Below, in pieces: positions 11,028-24,132 of a stretch of 64,000 bases of DNA. The translations under genes and the position numbers were made by a program. The stretch's first letter is position 1, and each line of letters opens with the position of its first letter. The notes under the pieces are model-generated. The model had not been told where the DNA came from. It did not search any database and was given only the letters and a program-made list of their open reading frames with translations. Source of the DNA: Mergibacter septicus (GTDB lineage: Bacteria; Pseudomonadota; Gammaproteobacteria; Enterobacterales; Pasteurellaceae); contig NZ_CP022013.1 of the NCBI RefSeq assembly GCF_003265225.1, forward strand, positions 1,707,001 through 1,771,000, read 5' to 3'.

Positions 11028-11048
11028 AAGAGGTGGTTCGCCTCTTTT
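11028..11048 (+). terminator. Probable terminator after nqrM
   Basis: Stem AAGAGG (11028-11033) and CCTCTT (11041-11046) with a 7-base loop, followed by a short T run. It is weak (6 bp), so some read-through into mnmA is possible. Confidence 0.55.
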
Positions 11049-11063
11049 CACTTTGGAAAAAAG

Positions 11064-12218
11064 ATGATTTTAAAAAGTAAAACTTTTGAAAAAATTTCAA
11101 CTATTTCAGTACAAACTAAACAAGAAAATCAAAAAAAGAAAGTTATAGTTGGTATGTCTGGTGGAGTAGATTCTTCTGTTTCTGCTTATATATTGCAGCA
11201 GCAAGGTTATCAAGTAGAAGGCCTCTTTATGAAAAATTGGGAGGAAGATGATGGGACAGAATATTGTTCTGCCGCAGCTGACTTAGCCGATGCTCAGGCT
11301 ATTTGTGATAAATTAGGTATCCATTTACATAAAATTAATTTTGCAGCAGAGTATTGGGATAATGTTTTTGAATATTTCTTACAGGAATATAAGGCGGGTC
11401 ACACACCTAATCCAGACATTCTTTGTAATAAAGAAATTAAGTTTAAGGCTTTTTTAGAATATGCGGCAGAAGACTTAGGCGCTGATTATATTGCAACGGG
11501 ACATTATGTTCGTGGTAGAGATGTAAATGGAAAAGCACAATTATTACGTGGTTTAGATAGTAATAAAGATCAAAGCTATTTTTTATATACCTTAAGCCAT
11601 CAACAAATTGAACAAAGTCTATTTCCTGTTGGTGAGTTAGATAAACCCGTAGTTCGTCAAATAGCAGAAGAATTAGATTTAATTACAGCTAAAAAGAAAG
11701 ATTCAACTGGGATTTGTTTTATTGGCGAACGTAAGTTTAAAGATTTTTTAGCACGTTATTTACCCGCACAACCAGGAAATATTAAAACAGTCGATGGGGA
11801 AATAATCGGGCAACATGATGGTTTAATGTATTATACCTTAGGGCAGCGTAAAGGGTTAAAAATAGGGGGGCTAAAAAATGCTGGAGATGAAGCTTGGTAT
11901 GTAGTGGATAAACATCTTCAACTTAATGAATTAATTGTTGCTCAAGGCCATAATCACCCACGTCTTTTTTCTAAAGGTTTAATTGCTGAACAATTACATT
12001 GGGTTGATAGAACAGTTTTATCAGAACCTTTATTTTGTACAGTGAAGACTCGCTATCGCCAACAAGATGTCGCTTGTAAAGTTATTCCTTTAGATCAAGA
12101 AACGTTAGAAGTCCATTTTGAACAACCTCAAATAGCAGTAACACCAGGACAGTCTGCTGTTTTTTATCTTAATGAGGTTTGTTTAGGAGGTGGAATAATT
12201 CGGGAAGCAATAAAATAA
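11064..12218 (+). CDS. mnmA: tRNA-specific 2-thiouridylase MnmA
   Basis: ATP-dependent enzyme that thiolates C2 of U34 in tRNA-Lys, -Glu and -Gln, using sulphur relayed from IscS through the Tus proteins. The PP-loop GMSGGVDSS is at about residues 30-38; the two catalytic cysteines lie in PDILCNKE (about 126) and GICFIG (about 223). At 384 residues it has an N-terminal extension of about 20 residues relative to E. coli; GGAAAAAAG before ATG 11064 supports this start, but a shorter form cannot be excluded. With mnmG it acts on the same wobble uridine, though the two are 9 kb apart. Confidence 0.95.
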   Translation: MILKSKTFEKISTISVQTKQENQKKKVIVGMSGGVDSSVSAYILQQQGYQVEGLFMKNWEEDDGTEYCSAAADLADAQAICDKLGIHLHKINFAAEYWDNVFEYFLQEYKAGHTPNPDILCNKEIKFKAFLEYAAEDLGADYIATGHYVRGRDVNGKAQLLRGLDSNKDQSYFLYTLSHQQIEQSLFPVGELDKPVVRQIAEELDLITAKKKDSTGICFIGERKFKDFLARYLPAQPGNIKTVDGEIIGQHDGLMYYTLGQRKGLKIGGLKNAGDEAWYVVDKHLQLNELIVAQGHNHPRLFSKGLIAEQLHWVDRTVLSEPLFCTVKTRYRQQDVACKVIPLDQETLEVHFEQPQIAVTPGQSAVFYLNEVCLGGGIIREAIK

Positions 12219-12237
12219 ATTTATTCTTATCAATTAT

Positions 12238-12280
12238 AAGAACTGAAATCAAATTATATTGATTTCAGTTCTTTATTTTT
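12238..12280 (+). terminator. Strong terminator after mnmA
   Basis: Perfect 15-bp inverted repeat, arms at 12238-12252 (AAGAACTGAAATCAA) and 12259-12273, 6-base loop, followed by a T-rich tail. Likely insulates mnmA from the rRNA operon. Confidence 0.88.
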
Positions 12281-12479
12281 TATTGAGTATAAAATAATAA
12301 TTTGTGTATTAACTAAAATAAAACTAATTGTAGTAAGGTTGATCTTTGCAGATACACTTTTTTATTAAAGATATAGAAGAAAAAATAGCATTTAGTTTTA
12401 AAAAAAGTAGAAAATAACATCATTTTGTTTTCTTTATAAGCATATTAATTAAAATATTAAAATTTTTTTCAAAAAAGAG

Positions 12480-12507
12480 TTGCAAGTTGATTAGATATGC
12501 CTATAAT
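12480..12507 (+). promoter_or_regulatory. rRNA operon promoter
   Basis: TTGCAA (12480-12485), 16-base spacer, perfect -10 TATAAT (12502-12507), followed by a GC-rich discriminator (ACGCAGCAC), typical of stringently controlled rRNA promoters. The 12281-12479 region upstream is AT-rich with A/T runs that could serve as an UP element; no second promoter was identified with confidence. Transcription would begin at about 12514, some 170 bases before 16S. Confidence 0.8.
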
Positions 12508-12516
12508 ACGCAGCAC

Positions 12517-12573
12517 AACGACACGCCGTTGAAGAGATGAGAGAGTCAAGCGTGTCGTTTTTTGTTCTTTAAA
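12517..12573 (+). promoter_or_regulatory. rRNA antitermination leader (boxB-like hairpin and boxA)
   Basis: A perfect 10-bp stem, AACGACACGC (12517-12526) with GCGTGTCGTT (12550-12559), sits where the boxB hairpin of enterobacterial rrn leaders lies. It is followed by a T6 run and then boxA TGTTCTTTAAA (12563-12573), matching the E. coli boxA GCTCTTTAACA. Downstream the leader keeps the E. coli-like CAGACAATCTGTGTGGGCAC. BoxA recruits NusB-S10 for processive antitermination. Confidence 0.75.
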
Positions 12574-12686
12574 AAGTCATCAGACAATCTGTGTGGGCAC
12601 TTGGAGACGTTGAGGCGTCCGAGAGTGCTGAAGAAGAAGTCAGTAAGAGCGGATGTCGATTCAAGAATTGAAAGATTAAAAAGATT

Positions 12687-14224
<1,538 letters not shown>

Positions 14225-14295
14225 CCGAAAAGAGGTCTTTGGGTGCTCACACAGATTGTTTGATGGGAAGTAAAGATAACGATAACCAACACATT

Positions 14296-14372
<77 letters not shown>

Positions 14373-14406
14373 CTGAGACATTCAGTGAGGAAGCAATGTG
14401 GGAATT

Positions 14407-14482
14407 GGGGATATAGCTCAGCTGGGAGAGCGCCTGCCTTGCACGCAGGAGGTCAGCGGTTCGATCCCGCTTATCTCCACCA
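14407..14482 (+). tRNA. alaT: tRNA-Ala (anticodon TGC)
   Basis: 76-base tRNA, second in the 16S-23S spacer. Acceptor stem GGGGATA pairs with TATCTCC (one G-U), anticodon loop CTTGCAC with anticodon TGC, T-loop GGTTCGATCCC and encoded CCA. Very similar to the E. coli spacer tRNA-Ala. Confidence 0.97.
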
Positions 14483-14820
14483 ATTTAGTTATTGCTAAGC
14501 ATTTTTGTATTCTATGGTTTTCTTTTTTATGTTTTTTCTAGAAAGAGAAGAAAAAACAGAAAGGCAAAAACAAATAAAGAAAGAAAACTGAAATTGAAAA
14601 AATGAAAAAAGAAGAAAAAGCTTAGCAATAATTAAATGATACGTTGTTATTGTTTAACCTGTTCTTTAAAAATTTAGACACAAGCTAAGAAACGAGAAGA
14701 GTACTCAAGCGACCGAGAGGTTGTGAAGTATTTGAGAGAAGAAGTATTGAAGCGAAAGGCGATACTTCTGATAAGCATCAACCGCAAAGGCAAAGCAAAT
14801 CAAAGCATTTGAGGTTGTAT
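14483..14820 (+). promoter_or_regulatory. 16S-23S spacer: processing stem and second boxA
   Basis: No gene. TTATTGCTAAGC (14489-14500) is repeated inverted at 14620-14631, enclosing a purine/pyrimidine-rich stretch, which would form a long stem in the precursor. A second boxA, TGTTCTTTAAA, lies at about 14660-14670 and would renew antitermination before 23S. The last 60 bases can pair with sequence just beyond the 23S 3' end to form the usual RNase III processing stem (inferred). Confidence 0.65.
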
Positions 14821-17720
<2,900 letters not shown>

Positions 17721-17909
17721 ACAACGCTCAAATGTTTTGGGGAGTGGGTACTCTTGAGTAGCTTGTGGCTAAATAACTTAACGAATGTTAAGTCGTTAAC
17801 TGGTGAGTTTAACGTTATCTTTATCAACAAATAAAGAAAATTAACAAACTCATGAAAGAACGAAACAAACAAAGAACAAAAAATAACAAACAACAAGATA
17901 AAAAGAATT
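17721..17909 (+). promoter_or_regulatory. 23S-5S spacer
   Basis: A 189-base transcribed spacer. It holds an inverted-repeat cluster AACTTAACG/CGTTAAC around 17778-17815 (ACTTAACGAATGTTAAGTCGT pattern) and then an A-rich tract. No tRNA is present here. Confidence 0.6.
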
Positions 17910-18029
17910 TTCCCGGCGGTCATAATGCAGTGGTACCACCTGATACCTTGCCGAACTCAGAAGTGAAACGCTGTGATGCCGATGGTAGTGTAGGGTCTCC
18001 CTATGTGAGAGTAGGGTACCGCCGGGGGT
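17910..18029 (+). rRNA. rrf: 5S ribosomal RNA
   Basis: 120-base 5S rRNA. The 5' CCCGGCGG pairs with the 3' CCGCCGGG, and the internal GCCGAACTCAGAAGTGAAACGC loop is conserved. Ends aligned by eye to E. coli 5S, so they may be off by one or two bases. Confidence 0.96.
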
Positions 18030-18044
18030 AATCAAATTAGAGAG

Positions 18045-18077
18045 AAAAAGCACAAACATAGGTTTGTGCTTTTTTTG
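18045..18077 (+). terminator. rRNA operon terminator
   Basis: 13-bp perfect stem AAAAAGCACAAAC (18045-18057) with GTTTGTGCTTTTT (18062-18074), 4-base loop, T7 tail. Standard strong intrinsic terminator, 15 bases after 5S. Confidence 0.93.
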
Positions 18078-18178
18078 TGCCTGTTGAAATGTAATCTATT
18101 TTACATTCTTTGAAGATAAATTTTTAATTATAATAAGAAATTCATATTATTTTTATTCTATATAAAAATATTTTTTAG

Positions 18179-18200
18179 TTTTTAGATCAAGATCGCAAAA
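18179..18200 (+). promoter_or_regulatory. CRP-S type operator upstream of sxy
   Basis: The 22 bases match the CRP-S consensus (TTTTGCGATC, two free bases, GATCGCAAAA) at all defined positions except two: the left half reads TTTTTAGATC, the right half is the perfect GATCGCAAAA. CRP-S sites need both cAMP-CRP and Sxy. The centre lies 41-42 bases upstream of 18231, and a -10-like TATTAA is at 18221-18226, a class II geometry. This would make sxy positively autoregulated, with a leader of about 115 bases. Confidence 0.72.
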
Positions 18201-18345
18201 TAAAACTATTTTTAACTTTTTATTAATAATAAATGTTATTATTCATTTCGTAACTCATTATGGGTATGTGTTTATGAGTTAAAATCCGGTTCTCTAGTTT
18301 TTGTTGAGAATATCTAACTGGTCGCATATAAAAAGGAAGTTTTTT

Positions 18346-18981
18346 ATGAACATTACTAATGAGAAAACTGTTGTGATTAGAAATAAGATTGAAGCATTAA
18401 TTGGTACTGTAACTGCAAAAAATATTTTTGGTGGATATGGAATTTTTAAAGATAAGAAGATGTTTGGTATTTATCACAATAATAAATTTTATTTACGTGC
18501 TACTGGTGAATTTATTAATACTTTGTATCAGTTAAAAGGAAAGAAATATAAATCTTCTATGAAGGAGATTGCTTATATTTCTATTCCTATTAAGGTGATG
18601 AAAAATACAGAATATTTTAAAAATCTTATTTTATATTCTATTTCTCAAATAAAATCAGAGAATAAAAAAATTGTTAAGAATAAAAAATCTCAGATTAAAG
18701 AGTTAGCAAACCTTAATTTTAAATATGAAAGATTATTAAATAAAATAGGGATTAATGGTGTAAAAGAATTTAGACGTTATGGTGCTATTCATACTTATAT
18801 ATTATTATTGAAAGCAAATGTTGAGCTTAGCTTAGACATATTTTGGCGTTTGATTGCTGCAATTGAAAATAGACATTATTCTTTATTAACAATAGAAGAA
18901 AAGAAAAAACATTTAAAAGTATTAAATCATCATCTTCGACTTTCAGGTATAGAAGAGATTAAAGAAAGTAGTCTTTATTAA
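18346..18981 (+). CDS. sxy: Competence activator Sxy (TfoX)
   Basis: Regulator that, with cAMP-CRP, switches on CRP-S promoters of DNA uptake genes. 211 residues from ATG 18346, supported by AAGGAAG at 18333; the longer frame upstream starts at a TTG inside the leader and is not favoured. The N-terminal TfoX domain (about 1-100) has the typical FGGYGIFKDKKMFGIYHNNKFYLRA; the C-terminal helical domain (about 115-200) has LNFKYERLLNKIGINGVKEFRRYGA and the WRLIAAIENRH motif. In Haemophilus influenzae translation is restrained by mRNA folding of the leader and start region; a similar long leader exists here. Stands alone between the rRNA operon and narP. Confidence 0.95.
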   Translation: MNITNEKTVVIRNKIEALIGTVTAKNIFGGYGIFKDKKMFGIYHNNKFYLRATGEFINTLYQLKGKKYKSSMKEIAYISIPIKVMKNTEYFKNLILYSISQIKSENKKIVKNKKSQIKELANLNFKYERLLNKIGINGVKEFRRYGAIHTYILLLKANVELSLDIFWRLIAAIENRHYSLLTIEEKKKHLKVLNHHLRLSGIEEIKESSLY

Positions 18982-19013
18982 AGTTTTTTTAATTGCCTTA
19001 AATAAAAATTTAA

Positions 19014-19040
19014 AGCGAGATTAAAATCTCGCTATTTTTA
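19014..19040. terminator. Terminator between sxy and narP
   Basis: 8-bp stem AGCGAGAT (19014-19021) with ATCTCGCT (19026-19033) followed by TATTTTTATAG; A-rich on the other side, so it may serve both convergent genes. Confidence 0.75.
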
Positions 19041-19051
19041 TAGAATCTCTG

Positions 19052-19684
19052 TTATTGGTTTTTATTTTTTTGTTCAAAATAAAGTACTGTTGCTGCAACT
19101 CTAGAATGTACATTTAATTTTCTTAATAAATTACGAATATGCACTTTAACAGTTTCTTCAGAAATATAGAGTAAAGTTGCAATTTGTTTATTTGACATAC
19201 CTTTAGCAATTAATTTTAGTACATCAAGTTCTCTTTCCGTCAAGGATTTTAGAGGATTTTTGTCTGAATGTTGTTCGATTAAACGCTCTTTGGCTGCATC
19301 ACTTAGAATTATTTCACCTTCTGCAATTTTTTTCAGCTGATTAAGTAGTAAATCAGGTTCAGTATCTTTTAATAAATAGCCATCAGCACCAGCATCAACT
19401 AAAGCGAATATATCAGAACGAGAATCTGAAACGGTTAGAATAACAATTCTTGAATCAATATGTTCGGCTCTTAATGCTTTTAAAACATCTAATCCTGACA
19501 TCCCTTTCATATTGAGATCGAGGATAATCATATCTGGAGAAAACTGTTCTGCAAGGGCTACTCCTTCAGCACCGTTACTACTCTCTCCAATAATGTGAAA
19601 AGCAGGATCTAATTCAAGTAATTGTTTTATACCTCTACGCATCAGAGGATGATCATCAATGATTAATATAGTATTTTTTTTCAT
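19052..19684 (-). CDS. narP: Nitrate/nitrite response regulator NarP
   Basis: 210-residue LuxR/NarL-type response regulator. The receiver domain has the acidic pair DDH at 10-12, phosphoacceptor Asp56 in ILDLNMKG and Lys near 106 (LLKD). The C-terminal helix-turn-helix at about 148-200 reads LTERELDVLKLIAKGMSNKQ then SEETVKVHIRNLLRKLNVHSR. Sequence is closest in pattern to NarP, the partner of NarQ, which controls anaerobic nitrate/nitrite respiration genes. No sensor kinase gene is nearby, as is usual for narP. Convergent with sxy. Confidence 0.93.
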   Translation of the reverse strand: MKKNTILIIDDHPLMRRGIKQLLELDPAFHIIGESSNGAEGVALAEQFSPDMIILDLNMKGMSGLDVLKALRAEHIDSRIVILTVSDSRSDIFALVDAGADGYLLKDTEPDLLLNQLKKIAEGEIILSDAAKERLIEQHSDKNPLKSLTERELDVLKLIAKGMSNKQIATLLYISEETVKVHIRNLLRKLNVHSRVAATVLYFEQKNKNQ

Positions 19685-19792
19685 TTTGTTACCAAATTAT
19701 TGGGTTAATATTTAAGTACATAGTATCATATAAAACAGTATTAAAAACGTTTAAAATTCTATAAGCTAAAATTTAAATATAATTTATATTTC

Positions 19793-22309
19793 TTATTTAT
19801 TTACTAATTTATGATAAGGAATAATTTTTGTTTCATTTTTTTGATGTATTAATTGATAAAATTGAGGGAAATTAAAATTATGTTTTAATAGTTGAATTTT
19901 ATTCGTATTATTTTTATCTGCTGTATTATATATTCGATTAATTTCAGTTATTTTTTCATTTTTTTGTCCAGAACAATTATAATATGTTTCTAAATTGTTT
20001 TCTTCATCAAGAATATATACATTAAAACTTGAATCTGAGTTATCCTCAAAGAAAAATTGTAAAAAACCTTCATTTGCAAATGATTCTATTTGTTGAGGAT
20101 AATTTATTTTATTTTTCGTTTTAATTCTATTAGCCTCTTTTTCTTGTGTTTTAGGGTGTTTTTTATATTGATTAAATAAACTATTCCACGCATCACTCAC
20201 AATATTAAAACGATTAATTTTATTTTCTTGTAATAAACGGCTAAAACGACTGTTAATACATTTTCCAACTAAATAGCTTACTACTTGTTGTAATTCATTA
20301 CAATAATTTTGACTATAGCAAAAAATATTCACAGATTGGGGTGGAAGTAAACTACGATATATTTTGTTTGAGAGCACCTTTAATGCGGTAAAAATAGCAT
20401 TTTCTCCTTCAAAATGTAAGGTGCGAATTTCATTCCATAGATTACGATAAGTAAGATCTATACTACCAATTAAATTTGTTTTATTACTAAAATTAAATAA
20501 ATTATTAGGCTGAATATTAGTTTGAAAATGATTATTCTTATTTATTTTAGTGGGATCATTGCTTAAATTTATTGCAATAAATAACTGTTTTATTTCACAA
20601 GGATGATTCAACTCTTCATTTTTTGCAGGTGGTACTTGAAGATGAAAAGATAGTCTTAAGTCTGTCACAAATTGGCGTAAAGTTTCAATATTTACATTTG
20701 GACTTTTTATATAGAGTTGCGTATTAGCGGTTAATAATCCGTTAAAATATGCCCAACACACTAATTTATTTAAATTTCGATTATATTCAATATGGCGATA
20801 TTTAGCGTATAGCAGTGGTGTTTTTGGAGCTTGATTTAGGATATACCAGCCAGCTTTGATACTATTATTCCCTTTACTTTCAATGAAAGTTAAATTTTCT
20901 TCAACAATATCTTGTGATATTTGTGGGTTAAATAGGGTAATCTTTCCGGGTAGTTCTTCAAAAACAGCATAAAGCTTTCGAGTTAAAATACAGATATCTT
21001 CAGGCATAATACTTGCTTTAATATTATATTTTTGCCCAAAATTCATTAAATTACGATAGCTTTGCATTAATAATGTGACTAATTGTTCATACGTTTTTTT
21101 TACTTGTTTAACTTTCCAATATTGACGATGGTTGAGTGTTTCAATTTCATCTTGTTGCCAACCCCATTGTTGTGCTAATCCAGTTAATTGTTTTAAACGC
21201 CAGTTATTTTGTAATGATGGGGTTAAGATATCTTCACAAGATTTAATGTAAAAACAGCGTCTTACTTGTTCTAGTCGAGTGAGATCATTCAAACGATATA
21301 GGTAAGTGCTAACACGTTCTAACATAGCAAAATAAGGATCATAATTATGGACTTGTGGTTGGTTGCGTAGTAAATCTTGTTTAAATTGTAAGGAGATAAG
21401 CTTGGTATTAGGGTATTCCCAAGAATAACATTCAACTAAAAGGATTTTTAATGCAGATTTGTAGGGCGAGTCAATACCTTTGTAGAGATGCCATAGTGTG
21501 GCACCAAAATATTCATTTGCGGATAGTGATCCTAAGCCTCCAAAATCTACCCATTCATTAGGATCTATTTTGTTTTCATTAATTAAATTTTCGACATATT
21601 CTTCGTAATATTTATCATCAATATCAAGGTGGAGCCAAAGTAGAGGTTTCCCTGCTAAACGAATAACGGAGCGGTAAAATTCATCAAGTAGTAACATGGA
21701 TTGGCTCGATCCGCAGTTATCACTAGTAATTGAATCATGATAGAGATGTAAACCTCGAAAACGTTGTTGGGTGAGGAGGTAAAAATTAATATCAACACCG
21801 AAATTTTTTGCCCAAACTTGAATAGCGGTGGTTTTTTGAGTCAGTTTAGTTTGTTGATCTGGCGTTAAATTGGGTTGGATACAAATCCAAATATCTAAAT
21901 CAGAACGTGATGTTTGTGTGATAGATCCTGTGCTACCCATTGCATATACCCCTAAAATAGGGGGATTTTCTGCTTTATTTAAAGGTATATTACTTGTTGT
22001 TTCTGTTTCTATAGGAGAAGGTGAAACAGGAATAATAGAGGAGAGGTATTTTTGTTGATAGGTATTTGGTTTAAATTGGCAGATTCCTGAAGGGGCGTTA
22101 ATAACATATCCGGGTAATGCGGGATTATTGAAATGCAATAATAAAGAAAGTAATTGAAAAACATGCTGAAACTCTTGATCAGAACCAGCTAAAGCCCGTT
22201 CGAATCGAAGCTGATCTATTTGAGATACTTTCTTTTTTGCAATATTTAATTCACACATAGATTTTGCTGAGATGTCTTTGTTATAAGCATAAAACTCTAG
22301 CACTTTCAT
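19793..22309 (-). CDS. cyaA: Class I adenylate cyclase CyaA
   Basis: Makes cAMP from ATP, the cofactor of CRP and, with Sxy, needed for competence. 838 residues, similar to the 840-850 of enterobacterial and Haemophilus CyaA. The N-terminal catalytic nucleotidyltransferase region carries GSTGSITQTSRSDLDIWIC near residues 123-142 with the metal-binding DLD; the C-terminal half is the glucose-sensitive regulatory domain and is less conserved. Divergent from hemC with a 110-base shared promoter region, the same cyaA-hemC arrangement as in E. coli. A run of poorly conserved, Asn-rich sequence occupies about residues 640-760. Confidence 0.96.
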   Translation of the reverse strand: MKVLEFYAYNKDISAKSMCELNIAKKKVSQIDQLRFERALAGSDQEFQHVFQLLSLLLHFNNPALPGYVINAPSGICQFKPNTYQQKYLSSIIPVSPSPIETETTSNIPLNKAENPPILGVYAMGSTGSITQTSRSDLDIWICIQPNLTPDQQTKLTQKTTAIQVWAKNFGVDINFYLLTQQRFRGLHLYHDSITSDNCGSSQSMLLLDEFYRSVIRLAGKPLLWLHLDIDDKYYEEYVENLINENKIDPNEWVDFGGLGSLSANEYFGATLWHLYKGIDSPYKSALKILLVECYSWEYPNTKLISLQFKQDLLRNQPQVHNYDPYFAMLERVSTYLYRLNDLTRLEQVRRCFYIKSCEDILTPSLQNNWRLKQLTGLAQQWGWQQDEIETLNHRQYWKVKQVKKTYEQLVTLLMQSYRNLMNFGQKYNIKASIMPEDICILTRKLYAVFEELPGKITLFNPQISQDIVEENLTFIESKGNNSIKAGWYILNQAPKTPLLYAKYRHIEYNRNLNKLVCWAYFNGLLTANTQLYIKSPNVNIETLRQFVTDLRLSFHLQVPPAKNEELNHPCEIKQLFIAINLSNDPTKINKNNHFQTNIQPNNLFNFSNKTNLIGSIDLTYRNLWNEIRTLHFEGENAIFTALKVLSNKIYRSLLPPQSVNIFCYSQNYCNELQQVVSYLVGKCINSRFSRLLQENKINRFNIVSDAWNSLFNQYKKHPKTQEKEANRIKTKNKINYPQQIESFANEGFLQFFFEDNSDSSFNVYILDEENNLETYYNCSGQKNEKITEINRIYNTADKNNTNKIQLLKHNFNFPQFYQLIHQKNETKIIPYHKLVNK

Positions 22310-22419
22310 TAAAATAGGTAAAGATCACTGTTCTTATAATCGCTAAAATTAAGGCAAGCACTGACAATTAATCTTATCAATGATAGGATATAATAAATTT
22401 CACAGAGATAAAAATAGTT

Positions 22420-23346
22420 ATGGAACAAAACAAATTACGCATTGCAACTCGTCAAAGTCCTCTTGCATTATGGCAAGCTTATTATATTCGAGATCGTTTA
22501 CTTTCAATTTACCCAGAATTACAGGTAGAACTGGTTACGATGGTAACTAAAGGTGATGTTTTATTAGATACACCTTTAGCTAAAATCGGGGGTAAAGGGT
22601 TATTTGTTAAGGAACTAGAATTAGCATTATTAGAGAATCGTGCTGATATTGCAGTCCATTCAATGAAAGATGTGCCTATGCAATTTCCTGATGGATTACA
22701 TTTAAGTGTTATTTGTCAACGAGAAGATCCAAGAGATGCTTTCGTTTCTAATCACTATCAAAAATTAGAGGATTTGCCAGCAGGAGCTATTGTGGGAACT
22801 TCAAGTTTACGTCGTCAATGCCAATTAAAAGCATTGCGTCCTGATTTACAGATCAAAACTTTGCGAGGTAATGTTGGCACACGTTTATCTAAATTGGATA
22901 ATGGTGAATATGATGCAATTATTCTTGCTGCAGCTGGTTTAATTCGTTTAAAGCTGGTAGAGAGAATAAATAGTTTTTTACCAACAGAAGTATCTTTACC
23001 CGCAGTAGGTCAAGGTGCAGTTGGGGTAGAATGTCGGCAGCAGGATTCTTGGGTGAACCAGTTGTTGTTGCCTCTTTTAGACCAAGATACTTGGGATTGT
23101 GTTATGGCTGAGCGTGCTATGAATAATCGTTTACAAGGTGGTTGCCAAGTCCCAATTGCTGGTCATGCTGTTTTACAAGGAAATAACTTGTCTCTAAGTG
23201 CATTGGTAGGTTCATTAGATGGTGAGCATATTATTCGATCAGAACTAACAGATATACGCCAAAATGCAACTATACTTGGTGAAAAGGTCGCCAATGATCT
23301 ACTGGCTCAAGGTGCAAAATCGTTATTAGATGCAATTTATTCATAA
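22420..23346 (+). CDS. hemC: Hydroxymethylbilane synthase (porphobilinogen deaminase)
   Basis: Joins four porphobilinogen units into hydroxymethylbilane in haem synthesis. 308 residues, normal length. The N-terminal [14 protein letters not shown], the substrate-binding HSMKDVP (about residue 81), the arginines in [10 protein letters not shown] (about 128) and the dipyrromethane-cofactor Cys in [12 protein letters not shown] (about 241) are present. A -10 TATAAT at 22389-22394 fits a promoter in the cyaA-hemC gap. First gene of hemCDXY, with hemD 9 bases downstream. Confidence 0.97.
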   Translation: MEQNKLRIATRQSPLALWQAYYIRDRLLSIYPELQVELVTMVTKGDVLLDTPLAKIGGKGLFVKELELALLENRADIAVHSMKDVPMQFPDGLHLSVICQREDPRDAFVSNHYQKLEDLPAGAIVGTSSLRRQCQLKALRPDLQIKTLRGNVGTRLSKLDNGEYDAIILAAAGLIRLKLVERINSFLPTEVSLPAVGQGAVGVECRQQDSWVNQLLLPLLDQDTWDCVMAERAMNNRLQGGCQVPIAGHAVLQGNNLSLSALVGSLDGEHIIRSELTDIRQNATILGEKVANDLLAQGAKSLLDAIYS

Positions 23347-23355
23347 AAAAATAAA

Positions 23356-24114
23356 ATGGGAATATTGATTACTCGTCCAGGAGTGAGAGGGGAAACGCTA
23401 ACTACAATGTGTAATCAAGCAGGGTTAGCGGCTATTCATTTACCTTTTTTTAATTTAGAAGAAGGAAGTGAACTTAATCTATTACCTCAAAAATTACAGA
23501 GTTTATCTGCGGGGGATTATGTTTTAGCTGTATCGCATTATGCAGTTAGCTATGCGAATTCTGTATTACAGAATGTTGGATTTGAATGGCGACAAGATCT
23601 GCATTATTTTGCGGTAGGCAGAAAAACGGCTGCTGAATTTTCTGAAATAACAGAGCAGACAGTTGTTTATCCTGCTTTAGTTGAAAATAGTGAAGGTATA
23701 TTAGCGTTACCACAATTTTCTAGCCCTAATCTTACTGGTAAAAAATTGTTATTATTGCGAGGAAATAGTGGTCGAGAATTGTTACAAAATACGATACCAC
23801 AACGTGGTGGGGAGGTAGAACTTTTAACTTGCTATCACCGAACACCACTTGAACAACAAGCCGATCCTTTTCTATTTTGTCGAGCAGGCATTGATACGAT
23901 TATTGTGAGTAGTGGTGAAATTTTAACAGCATTGCTGGATTTTATTCCTAAAAATGAACATAATTGGTTATTTTCTTGTCGTTTGATTGTTATTAGTCAA
24001 CGTCTTGCTGATCTAGCCATTCAAGCTGGCTGGCAAATAGAAAATATTGTGGTTACAGATAAAGCGGATAATAATACGCTATTTCAAACTGTATTATCAT
24101 TTTCCTATTCTTAG
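23356..24114 (+). CDS. hemD: Uroporphyrinogen-III synthase
   Basis: Cyclises hydroxymethylbilane with D-ring inversion to uroporphyrinogen III. 252 residues, near the usual 245-260; sequence conservation in this family is low, but the N-terminal ILITRPG and the two-domain pattern with GKKLLLLRGNSGRELL (about 128-143) and VSSGEILTALL (about 181) fit HemD. Position between hemC and hemX makes the assignment firm. Follows hemC by 9 bases without a strong Shine-Dalgarno sequence. Confidence 0.93.
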   Translation: MGILITRPGVRGETLTTMCNQAGLAAIHLPFFNLEEGSELNLLPQKLQSLSAGDYVLAVSHYAVSYANSVLQNVGFEWRQDLHYFAVGRKTAAEFSEITEQTVVYPALVENSEGILALPQFSSPNLTGKKLLLLRGNSGRELLQNTIPQRGGEVELLTCYHRTPLEQQADPFLFCRAGIDTIIVSSGEILTALLDFIPKNEHNWLFSCRLIVISQRLADLAIQAGWQIENIVVTDKADNNTLFQTVLSFSYS

Positions 24115-24132
24115 ATAAATATAGGTGTAAAA

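Noticed and set aside
18301-18345. N-terminal extension of Sxy starting at a TTG
   Set aside because: Overlaps the leader, lacks a ribosome site, and AAGGAAG is placed for ATG 18346.
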